DNA of 64,000 nt from Perkinsus olseni (lineage: Eukaryota; Perkinsozoa; Perkinsida; Perkinsidae). Of this stretch, positions 1 to 11,500 are shown piece by piece (within the stretch, counting starts at the first letter, position 1; each line of letters starts with the position of its first letter). Below the pieces are notes generated by a model, which had not been told where the DNA came from, made no database searches, and saw only the letters and a program-made list of their open reading frames with translations. Where the stretch lies: contig JABANP010000162.1 in the NCBI GenBank assembly GCA_013115135.1, forward strand, positions 39,095 to 103,094, read 5' to 3'. Both the position numbers and the translations under genes were made by a program.

Positions 1-128
1 CAAGTCGGCGATGTACCGAGAAAGGTAGGGATCGACGAGTGAGCTCTGGCTCAGGGACGTGTCCACGGGGATTCCTGTCACAAGAAGACGATACCGCCGG
101 TAACAGCGAACACCAACAGCAACCCCCT

Positions 129-468
129 CTACACATGAACGAGGCAATAGGACTGCCCGTTCATTGTATACGACGGGGTGCTGTTGCTGGTAGTAGGTTG
201 ACACTCCACTATACTGATATTATCACCTTTCAAAGTGTCAACCTCTAAAAACTGTGGCTTATGGATAGCGGCATCCAATGCCTGATTGAGGGGCTTCTTC
301 GTCACAGATAGATCCATACCCAAGGCAGCACCAGCACGATAGGTTGCCGACGAAACCTGGAGAATAATGACAATCATTGATACGCGCATTATCAGTTGTG
401 AGTACCTGATAAACCTGCACTCCCTTCGCCGCCAGTGGGAGACGTTTGAATACAGCTGCCCCAGACAT
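129..468 (-). CDS. small two-exon protein of unknown function (about 96 aa)
   Basis: The first exon runs from the ATG at 468-466 down to 406 and encodes 21 residues (MSGAAVFKRLPLAAKGVQVYQ minus its tail end). A 49-nt GT-AG intron (405-357) follows, and the second exon (356-129) carries 75 codons to a stop. Joining them keeps the frame, whereas each ORF alone is broken. The N-terminus is short, lacks acidic residues and contains Lys and Arg, so mitochondrial targeting is possible but only a guess. No domain is recognised and no membrane segment is evident. It is transcribed in the same direction as the tepsin-like gene at 618-2156, about 150 bp away. The splice call rests on a consensus GT start, a pyrimidine-rich end (TTCTCCAG) and restored frame. 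The protein could extend into further exons beyond the window edge. Confidence 0.5.
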
Positions 469-617
469 GGTGATGATAAGGAGGAAGAATCACCGGCATG
501 GGTACATCATAGTCTTAGTCTACTAGACACAACGAAGGGCTCTTAGAGGTGGAGAAACGTTACTGTTGTAGTATTAGTGGTAGTATATTACGGGGAGTAT
601 AGTCGGTGAATGGTACT

Positions 618-2156
618 TTAAATGTTAGGCTCTGCCTTCTTTAGAGATGTGTTGAGAGCAGGATCGTGGAATAATTCATGGCTATCCTGTAGCCCTAGAA
701 GATCATTATTAGGAGTACTAACAACCGTAGGAGCAGCGGCACTAGCAGCGGGTGTATCCACTTCATCCTCACCGCTAGTGGTATCAGCAGCCTTGTCGGA
801 TATCTTACTGGCAGGAGTAGACCCTACCATAGGAACTGCCTTGAAGCCATCACCGATATCAACAGCACCATTGTCATTGGTCTTATCCTCGGCACCGACA
901 TCAAGTAAGTCCTCAGTGTGGGCTGTGGCAACATTCTCCCCCTTGCCGTCCTCTGCTGTTGGCGTACGGTCAGCTAGATGGCACTTATCCTCGTCTACTA
1001 CCACTCTAGAACCATCCGTGGCCAATCTTACAACAATGAGTGGAGGATTCAGAGTGCGATCAACTGATATGATCGTGGCAGCTCCCTGCCCATCAACTAT
1101 TATATCGATACCAGGCCCCAATACCTTCGCGCCCTCACTGCCACTACTAGAAGAGGACGAATCACCGTCGGCCTCCCCACCACGTTCCAAGACCGACGCA
1201 AACTGGCTACCGTTCTGCTGTCTGTATTGCTCCAAGAATCCACCAGTCGACGTTATAGGCTGGTCACAGATAGCCATGTTCGGAGGCAGTGTTATGTTGG
1301 CCCCTCCACCAGTGGCAGGAGGGGGAGGAGGAGGCGGTGGGGCAGCACTACCGGCCAACATGTCTCGCATCCACCCAGCTGCTGTTTCCAAACCATCTGC
1401 TACCAAATCAGCGGCATCAAGGGTTGCATCACGTAACGTGCCAACTGCTCCTTTCTCCCGGTAATCGAGCACGACATCCTGAACATGGAAAGAAGTGACG
1501 AGGCTCGACCACGACAGGCTAAGGGGAGGATGGGCACATCACGAAAGTAGTGAGTGAGAAACCGAGCGAACAGTCAAGTCCGGCGAAGCCGCTCCCAAAG
1601 TACTACATAAATAGCATCACCAACATAATCTGCTGCACCATGGATGGCTGTACTAGCTACTGATGGCCCGTTGGCATTGCCAGTGGTTGGAGCTGATCCG
1701 AATCCTTGAATCCTCTTTTGCAAGGATTGTGTTGCATTATCGATATCATCACCCTGAGGAAGCCGGTACCAGAGATGAAGGGGGTGTATGCCCTACCTGA
1801 TTGAAGGTGATGTCCCAAACAGCAGTAGCAGTATCCCGAACTAGACGATATGGTTCATCACCATACGTGGGGCTAGGAGGCCCTGTAAACTGAGTGGCCT
1901 GCTCTATCACTGCAGCATAAGATCTTAATTGTATACGGAAGGGAGGTACTCTATTCGCCAGATGCTTCATGCATAGTAAAGCCTTCAATTTAACGTGTGC
2001 ATGGTCACCAGCCACACATTCAGCCAAGTAAGCAGCGACATCAGGGACGCCTTGTGGATTCTCTCTAATATTGGTGATTAGATCATTGAAGGCATAACCA
2101 GGAGTAGGCTTATTATCCGTATTGGTTGCATAACGGATGAGCTCCCAGTCTATCAT
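618..2156 (-). CDS. tepsin-like ENTH/VHS-domain protein (AP-4 accessory type), about 455 aa
   Basis: Three exons fit: 2156-1797, 1753-1607 and 1478-618, joined by GT-AG introns of 43 and 128 nt that preserve frame. The first exon encodes an ENTH-like helical domain. Its pattern TPGYAFNDLI, then a Leu/Lys-rich helix (HVKLKALLCMKHL), then FTGPPSPTYGDEPYRLVRD closely follows the ENTH domain of animal tepsin (ENTHD2), where the equivalent of AGPPDP is characteristic. Known tepsins accompany AP-4 on vesicles leaving the trans-Golgi. The second half is low-complexity, with a run of eight Pro, a Ser run and Ala/Asp-rich sequence typical of a disordered tail. I do not see the known AP-4-binding motifs clearly. 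The start is taken as the ATG at 2156, just before the ENTH helix. An in-frame ATG at 2252 precedes a pyrimidine-rich AG that could be a trans-splice acceptor. The ORF on the opposite strand at 622-1464 is its shadow. Confidence 0.72.
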
Positions 2157-2527
2157 CGTGTTGGCAGTAGAAGCCGCAGATGAAGCCTCAAAATCAACTA
2201 CAGACAGAATAGCAATCCTAGGGAGAAACAAGGCAAACGTATGACGTCTCATTCATGAGTGAGCAGCCCAAGCGCACGTGACGAAGTCGGCAGAAATCGC
2301 TTCGACGAAAATGAATTTCATGAGTTGCTTCGCTCCGCCTCGACTTTGACACTTCCCTCAAGGGGTGCGGCTACCTCCTCAAGCCAGTTGGCAGGCTAAT
2401 CGGTCAACTTGACACTTAGTTACACTCCAGATGTTTTAGCCTTCTGGTTGTCTCAAATTCGATCCCGAAAGTCCTCGTTTTAGGAAGAATTAACGAGGTT
2501 GACAAGAGCGAAACGTCTGCCGCCACC
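2157..2527. promoter_or_regulatory. divergent promoter region between tepsin-like and dynein genes
   Basis: These 370 bases separate two head-to-head genes, so both promoters must lie here. The stretch holds several short direct repeats such as CTTGACACT and TTTGACACT. I see no convincing TATA box and cannot place transcription starts. Confidence 0.4.
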
Positions 2528-2530
2528 ATG
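2522..2530 (+). promoter_or_regulatory. Kozak-like translation start of the dynein gene
   Basis: GCCGCCACCATG ends at 2530, identical to the textbook animal Kozak consensus. It is the best candidate start for the dynein reading frame. The first 19 codons after it ([10 protein letters not shown]...) then reach a stop at 2585-2587, so an intron must follow. Whether this start truly serves dynein is inferred from position. Confidence 0.4.
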
Positions 2531-5500
2531 CGTCAGGTTGCTCCAGTTGCTATTCAAACATCTGGGGGGCGGAATAGGATGGTTTGAGGAGGTTTGATCG
2601 ATGAGCTCACTGCGCTTTCATGATCGATGTCCCTGCCTCCACTCAAGGTCTCTCTTGAGCTTTGTTGAGTAGCTGAGTATTATATCAATAGGGCCATGGT
2701 GCGCGGTGTCTACGCCATGGCTGAGATCCCAGGACCCTGGATGTATTACGCTTCCATTCGGGGTCTCGGGCGGGCATGGACAGAATGTGCCAGGAGCAAG
2801 GCTGCGTTGTGGTGTGATGATGACAGTTGGATGCAATTATCCCTAATGGAAGGGTGCCAGGATAAAGTCGTACCGGCCACCAGTCTGACAGTGGATCCCT
2901 TTGTGGTGAAAGTGTAGTGACGAATCAGCCGGACTGCTCGAGGACCCGCCTTCGTCTGGGTCACTGTAGGTACTCGAAGTTGAAGCGTGAGCATCCCAGT
3001 AGCCCAGTATCAGCCAAGGAACATCTTCCAGATGAGGAGCTGAGAGACCCAGCATTTCTAGATGCTGTTCAGAGCTCGGTAGTATCCGGGACACAAAGTC
3101 TCCGAGTACGGGTGATTTCGTCAAGGTTAACAAGTGGATATCTGACATCGGTAGAGTTATCAAGCTCCAACATGACCGACTCACCTCTCCCGCCGGTGGC
3201 AAACTCGGTGATACTGGCTCTGTCGCTGTTATGGAGGTCAAGTTCTTCATAGCTGTTGAAGCAACCTTACTCAGTGTTAGACAGCAGCTGGAAGATCCAA
3301 TGGTAGTGGGTTACAACACGTGCCCGGGACTGCATCATGGCGGTTTAGGTTCAATTCGCACTTGAGGCGTTGAGAATTGGTCGAAGGTTCCTGTCTACAG
3401 TCTCCTTTGAAGCCCATGTAGAGCTGCCAGACAATCTGGAGCTCGCCCAATCCAGTCTGTTGCTACTGAGGGATCTACCTATACATGCCCTGCTCAACGC
3501 AACAACTATTGAAGGAATATCACATGCTGTGACTGGTTTATTCAATCATATGCGACGAACGTTGCGGAAGGCTAGGCGATATCCCGTCTATAGGGCTGCT
3601 GTACTTATGGAAGATGTATCGAGAGATCTACTAGTGCAATTGAACAAAGTATTGCATCCCAAGGGAGACTCTACTATTATGCAGTTACCTTATGCCGAGT
3701 TTGAACTGTTAACTGGATCATGCAGGGAGCTCTGTGCTCAGTGGGCTGATTCAGCCAGACAGTTCAAGCAACAGCTACGTGATGAGCTCAAGCATCGCAG
3801 TGGTCAATCGGCTGAGCGAGTGCCAGCCAAGATGAGGTTTGCTCATGAGCCACTACAGGATCGTATAAGTGAACTTAGACAATTCCGCAAGCAGCATGAG
3901 CAGTTTGTCCAGACTCTGGATAAGGTATTCACGCAAGTGCCGAAGGAGGGGAGTGCAGCATCCACAAGCAACGTCACTGCTGCGGCGACCGCTACTAGGA
4001 ATGCAGTAGTGGCAGCTTATGATAAGGTATTAGCAGTAGATGTTGTGGATACCACACCAACTGGGACTGATGCTTGGGACCGGGCCAAGCAGGAGTATGC
4101 TGATCTCATTACTAGAGCGGAAAGCCTGATTATATCCAATATGAGGGATACTCTTGGCAATGCCGCTACGACGAAGGACATGTTCCACGCATTTTCAAAG
4201 TTCAACCCACTCTTCTTTAGGCTGCGTATCAGGAGTGCAGTCTTAGAGTATCAGAATGCTCTGCTGAGTAAAGTGAAAGTCGATATATTCGATCTACAGG
4301 AGGCCTTCAAGAAGGGCTTTGAGGGATCTGGCACCGAGACGATGCTCTTACAGAGAGGGATACCATCATTAAGTGCTAAGATTATGTGGGCTAGACAGAT
4401 CAGTCGAAGGCTTACTACCCTCATCAATCAAGTGGCATCAGTATTGGGACCAACCTGGGATAAGCATATCGATGGTCAAAGAATCAAGGAGGAGTGTGAT
4501 TTCTTCGCTAAAAAGCTAGATACGAGCCGTCTATTCGAAGCTTGGGTAAAGAATGCTCGAGGGGTATCCATAGATTGGGGTGCTCGAGTATTGGCCGTCC
4601 ACAGAGCTAGAAATGGCAATCTAGCTCTCAAGATGAATTTCGATCCTGATATCCTCGATTTGTGTCAAGAGCTTGGTTACTTGGAGAGCCTGCACTTCCA
4701 GATACCATTCGCTGTTAAAGTCAAAGGTGAAGAGATAAGGAAGATCTATCCCCTATCGGTTACCCTACGGGAGTGTGCTGAGACCTACATGTCCCTAGGA
4801 AATAGACTCTCTCAGCAACCTCAAGTATCATCACTACTCGCATCATATCATGCTAAGATTCAGGAGGCTTTGGCTTCCAGCATGTGATATCGGTTGGGAT
4901 GACATTGAGGGCGTCTACTCGTATACAGCGGAGCTTAGTGACTTGGTATTCTCCTTCCAAGATCGTTGGGCTGAGGTTCTTCGTATGGTTAATCGTATCG
5001 AAGATCTACTGGATGATCAACTACCTTGTCTTCATATGATCGATGGCCCATTGTATCAGGCTAGCTCCGGTGACTTCTTCCAGTCACATAGTTCTACCTT
5101 CATTTCTGCTGGGTCTATCGATCAGCAACAGCAAGGGCAGGGGTCCACCAATAGCTTCGTAGATCAGGTGCTGGCTATCTTTGGTAAAGTACAGAAGATA
5201 GTTGATGATCTTAATTTGGCTGGATGCTCCAATCTTCGTGCCTACGTATCTGACTTGAATGCTAGACTGGAGGCTAGACTTCACATGGAGTTGTCAGCGG
5301 TTGTTGGCATATGGGTTGACGAGTTTAATGACTGGCCTCACAATGGTACTAGAGTTATACCAGAGGACAGCATCACCATTCACGAACTACTCATGCTTCA
5401 AGACGGCCCGAGTACTCGTCTAGTCCTCAAACCGAGCATTGAGGAAGCGAGGGCGGGGCTCATGGAGAGGCTCTCGGTCCTTTTGGCCAAGCTATGCCAT

Positions 5501-8500
5501 TTCCCTAGGATACGGCACGGTCGCTATGATAATGTCACGACATCTGGCAAGGATGGCGCTACTGAGAGCGAGAGAGGCACTTCCTCCTCGTTCATGAACC
5601 TGGTAAGCAACTATCCGGATGACCAAGTACTAAGCCAGGCCTACGAGGCTATTGATTCGACCGTCTGTCGTATGGCTAAGTATGTCTACGATTGGCAGAA
5701 GTACGAGGCCCTGTGGCGAGCAGAGCCTTCGGCGCTATTTAACGAGCTAGGGGATGATATAGAGGCATGGCAGCAGCTACTGAGTGAGATTAGGATTGCG
5801 AGGACAGCCGTGGATGCTACCAGAGACACTGAAGCCTTTGGGCCAGTGGCGATAGACTTCAGCCCGATACAGGAGCAAGTCCTACACAAGTACGACCAAT
5901 GGCAGAGAGAAGTCTTGCAAGCCTTCGCGATGCAAATGGCCGATCAAACTAGATCAATGCTCTCCCAGTTGGAGAAGGCAAGAGGATCACTCGAGCGGCA
6001 GACCCTAGCCGTCACCAGCTGCCGAGAGGTCGGTCCCTTCAGCGTGGGCTCTAGGGGTTACTGCTGCTCTCAGATAGCTGAATTTGTGACCTGTGTAAGG
6101 GAAGCTCAAGGGAATGCGGGGAAGACCTGGGCTCAGAGGGTGGTATCACTGAGAGCAGGGGAGAAGCTGCTGGAAAGGCAACGTTACGCATTCCCACGTG
6201 ACTGGGTATGGACGGACAGAGTGGAAGGAGAGTGGACAGCCTTAGAGCAAGTAATGCCCCATATCGTGCTCTCACCACCCACTGCCTTCAAAGTACACCA
6301 TCTAGGTACTCAATAGGCGTGTCAAACTTCTGGAGGAGAGCAAGGATAAAGTCGAGCACATGATAGCCTTCCATGATACGAAGGTTATGGAACAGATTGA
6401 CAGCCTTTATGAAGAGTGGGGCACTATGAGGAGCCATCAGACCGTGGCGGCTTCCACTGAGTCACCAACAAGGTAGTATCGATACCATTATAAGGTAGTG
6501 GAGCGCCCTCCTCCTCCTCTCAGAGCACTGCAAACCATTTCAGTATTCGACTCTCGTTTACAGAAAGTCCAGGCTGATTTATCGCAGGTGTGTAGAACTC
6601 GCTGCCCCCGCCTTCCTACTCTCTTACATCAGGTCATCAAGGCAAAGCTGGTATTGGATCTAGACTGCAGCAATGAGCGTCGACTTGATCCCTTACGGGA
6701 AGATGTATCCAACTTGAGGGCTGTGTGGGAGGGCCTCGGTGGAGTGCACCACAAGTTGTCTGACATCTCTGATACTCCCTGGCCAGCTGTCGTACCGAAA
6801 AAGATCAAGCATTCGCTCGAGCAGCTACTTGAAGAACTAGCACAATTACCTGATGCTCTTCGTCAATACGATGCTTATGACGACCTACGTACTCGTGTCA
6901 ACGCTGCCCTCAGCCTTCACCCAATGATAGCTGATTTGAAGTCCGAGGCCTTGAAGGACCGTCATTGGAAGCAGATTCTCCTCATTTTATCGCTTGGCAC
7001 ACTCAGTAATGGTGTTAATGGGCTTCTACTTGGGCAGCTCTGGGAAAGCACTGCTATGAGGGAGCGAGAGAAGGACCTGCGAGGCTTGATCTCAGAGGCC
7101 GCAGGTGAGCTCGCGCTGGAAGAATTCATCTCTTCGGTGAAGGACTATTGGACTACGCTAAATCTCGATCTGATACCCTATGGTGGGGGTAAGTGCCACT
7201 TAGTGAAGGGATGGGAGGATCTCTTCGCTCAGCTTGATGAACATATCGGGTCACTAGATGCTATGAAGCATTCACCACATTACAAAGTATTCGAGGCTGA
7301 TACCGTAGCATGGGAGGACAGGCTGACTAAGTTGAGACTATTACTGGATATCTGGGTGGATGTGCAGCGACGCTACGTCTATCTCGAGGGTATCTTCTGC
7401 CACTCGGAGGACATTCGTACTTTACTACCAACCGAGTCCTCACGCTTCGGCTCGGTAGACGCAGAATACGTATCTATTATGAAGAAGGTGTTTGATACTA
7501 AGGTCAGCATACCAGACATAATGACTGCCGAGTATAATAATAACACTATGAAGACACTCGAAAGATTAGGTAGAACGCTGACTAGGATACAGAAGGCATT
7601 GGGAGACTATCTCGAGATGCAGAGGGCTCAGTTCCCGAGGTTCTACTTCGTTGGTGATGAAGATCTCCTGGAGATGATCGGCAACTCACAAGATTTGGCT
7701 ATCATCACACAGCACGTGAATAAGATGTTTGCCGGGATAGCCGGTTTGGAGACATGCACAGATGAGGATGATGCCAACATTGTTTGGATAACGGCTTTCC
7801 GGAGTAAGGAGTCGGAGATTGTAGAGCTCGGGGATAACCACAAGATACCAATAGACGTATCAATTGATGGAACTGGGGTGGGTGCTGATCAGCCGGAGGG
7901 GCAGGGACGTCGTCGTGGTATACACTACATTTTGAGTTCTATCGAGACAGCTATGCGCGCCTGTCTACGAGAGTTACTTACGAAGGCTATGGAGCCAAGC
8001 CTATCGATTATAGACTTGGCTGAACGGTTCCCGGCTCAAGTGGCTCTTCTAGCGTCTCAGGCTCGATGGTGCAACGCACAATCAGCAGCTCTTGGTATGG
8101 ATGGCGGCAGTGCAGCTGTTGCCGAGGACTGCAAGGCCGAACTGGAGGCACTCTCGGCAGCGGGCGGGGCTGTAGAAGGAGATCCCCTCTTGCGGCGGAA
8201 ATATGAGCAGTTGATCAGCGAGGTCATCCATCAGAGAGAGATAAGTCGCCATCTGGACAATGAGGGCATCAATAGCCCTAAACACTTTGAATGGCTGCGA
8301 ATACTCAAGCATCGATGGTATCCCAACGAGATGAGGCTCGATGTCGAGATCTGTAATGCAGTCTTCGAGTATGGCTTTGAGTATCTAGGAGTATGTGATA
8401 AGTTAGTCCAGACTCCCTTTAACCGATCGCTGTTATATGGCACTAACGCAGACTCTGGATATGAGGCTTGGTGGTAATCCGTTTGGTCCTGCTGGTACTG

Positions 8501-11500
8501 GTAAAACTGAAACGGTGAAGTCCCTTGGTGCCCAACTAGGTCGTTTGGTGATGGTCTTCTGTTGTGATGAGAGCTTCGACTTTGCCGCCATGGGACGCAT
8601 CTTTCGTTGGTTTATGCCAAGTTGGAGCGTGGGGCTGTTTCGACGAGTTCAACCGTCTGGAGGAACGCATATTATCGGCAGTTAGTCAACAGATCTTCAC
8701 CATTCAATCGGGGCTGAGGCATCGAAGAGATGAGATCGCCATCCTCGACAGACCGGTGTCACTATCGCCTAACGTGGGCATCTTTGTAACTACTAATCCA
8801 GGGTACGCAGGCAGGTCTAAGTTCCCCGATAACCTCAAGCAGCTATTCAGGCAGGTGGCTATGATAGTCCCAGACAAGGTCCTCATAGCCCAAGTGCTGC
8901 TCTTCTCACAGGGTTTCAAGCAGGCCGAGGTCCTATCGTCAAGGGTGGTTGCACTCTTCGATAGATGCTCAGCTGAGCTGTCAAAGCAACCTCACTATGA
9001 CTTTGGCTTGAGGGCTCTCAAGAGCGTCTTGGCTAGTGCCGGCAGCTTGATGCGCTATTCGTCTACGCTACAGCAAGCAAACAATGCAGGGCTTCCGGAG
9101 AAGGAAGAGCAGCTCGTGGATAGAGTAGAAGTGACCGAGGATACGATGATACTGAAAGCCGTTGCCAACGCTGTAGTGCCAAAGCTAGTGGGGGAAGATG
9201 TTACGAAGATGTCCAAGTTAGTGGAGGAGGTATTCCCGGAGACTCAGGTGAGCGGTTCAGCGCTGCTTGAGTGATCGTTTTCATCGATCTCGTTGTTCTT
9301 CCGTTCAGGCCGTGGCCTTTGATGAGGCGAGTCTGAGATTACACATCGTAGACGTGTGCAAGGAAAGGGGTTTGGATCCTGCCGAATCCTTTATCGACAA
9401 GTGTCTGCAGCTATACCAGTTGCAGAAACTCAATCATGGTATCATTCTATTCGGGCCTGTGGGCAGCGGCAAGTAGGATATACTCTCGCTCACAATTTTC
9501 AGTAATGACTCTCTCGATGCCTCAGGTCAGCGGTGACTGCCGTGCTATCAGAGGCGCTGCAGCGGCATGAGCGAATAGTGACGAAACTGTATGTATTAGA
9601 GCCTAAGGCGATGATGAAGGATGATCTCTATGGTCGATTGGATCCTACTACACGAGAATGGACTGATGGTGTGTTCACTGACATACTCCGAAAGATCATT
9701 GTCCAAAATAGCGCTGCCATGCCACCTCCCTCCCACGATAACTCCAACAGGGAACATGGGCAGGAGGGGAAGATGCAACAAGAGCACTCTAATTCCGCTA
9801 CAACGCTGCTACGACACCATTGGATTATTTTCGATGGTGATGTCGACCCTAACTGGGCCGAGAATCTCAACTCGGTACTGGATGATAACAAGATGCTCAC
9901 GTTGCCGAGTGGTGAGCGCCTGCTGCTCCCTCCCAGTGTTCGGATATTGTTCGAGGTGACACAGCAGCCTCGGGCAATAGTACAACTACTGCTGCTGCTG
10001 CTTAGGTCGATTCTCTGAAGTATGCTACAATGGCTACGGTGTCTAGGTGCGGTATGATTTGGTTCAGTCCGGAGACTGTCACCGATGAGATGATCTGTTT
10101 GAGGGAGCTCAAGGGTCTCAGCAGTGCTCGATTGCTGCCGTTCTTGCCAGCGGGTGGAAGACTAGGAGACTCCCAAGGCGACTCGCGTGAGGGATGTGTT
10201 GATACTCTTCTCCGCTTTTTCCACCCTGGTGGCCTGGTATGCCGATCTCTAAGCTACGTCAAGGAACTGCCTGCTACTGCTCATATAATGCCCTTTACTT
10301 CTACAAGAGGCATCAACGCGATGTTCAGCCTGCTCAGTCATTACGTGGATCGGGCTATAACCTCCTGTCGTAATGCATCGATAAGGGAGAAGTACCTTGA
10401 TAAGGCACTGATACTCTCGGTATGCTGGGGATTCGGCTCTTCCCTGCCTCTCTCTGATAGAGAGCAGTTCGCACGATTTGTCGCATCAGAGGCAGAGGCC
10501 TGCGGCGTGCCTGTGCCCGTGAACTCGACTTCATCGTCGTGCTTGCTGGACTACGAAGTCCGAGCAATGGACGGTGAGTGGGCGCCGTGGAGTAACAAGG
10601 TCCGAAGTGTTGATCTTGATGCCTCCCAAGTTCTGGATGCTGACCTTGTTATACCCACGATCGACACTGAGAGGCATGGTCAGTGCATCAACGCTTGGAT
10701 CGCATCAAGGAGGCACTTCATCCTTTGCGGCCCACCTGGCTCGGGCAAGTCCATGACTCTACTCTCAGCGCTACGAGCTTTGGGCGATACACTTGACGTA
10801 GTCTCTTTGAACTTCTCTAGCGAGTCTACTCCGGAGCTCCTCATGCGAACGTTGATGATGTACTGTGAGTGTTGTCAAACATCTACTGGATGGAGGCTGC
10901 GGCCTTCGGGAGGGACTGCCGGTACATCCGGACAAGTGGCTGGTGGTGTTCTGTGATGAGATCAACTTGCCCGTACCCGATGACTACGGCACTCAGCGGG
11001 TTATTATGTTTATAAGGCAGATCATCGAGGCCCAAGGCTTCTACCGTCCGAGTGATAGATCGTGGGTCGAAGTGGAACGTATCCTCTTTGTTGGTGCATG
11101 CAACCCTTCTAGTGATGCTGGACGTCATGCTATGAGTGATAGATTCCTACGCCATGTACCCGTCCTCTTCATGGACTATCCTTCAACCCAGTCCCTTGCT
11201 GCAAATTTACGGTACCTTCGCTAGGGCCATGCTCAGGCTACAACCACAGCTCCAAGAGTATGCTGACATGCTTACCAGGGCAATGGTATCTGTATACACC
11301 AAGATAGGACAGACTTTCACTGTGGTGGGATCTGGCCAGCCACACTACTTCTACTCACCACGAGAGCTTACTCGATGGAAGATCGCCTTGTATGAGGCTA
11401 TGGGAGAGTACGACTGCATGTCCCGTGTGGAACTTATACGACTCTTCGTTCATGAGGCCATGCGGGTCTTCCGTGACCGATTAACAACAAGTGAGGAGCG

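Noticed and set aside
622..1464. 280-codon plus-strand ORF
   Set aside because: It is the exact antisense of the third tepsin-like exon. The minus-strand reading joins in frame to the ENTH exons, and the plus reading has no recognisable content.
2843..3250. 135-codon minus-strand ORF
   Set aside because: The plus strand here encodes dynein tail exons with clear family matches ([28 protein letters not shown]).
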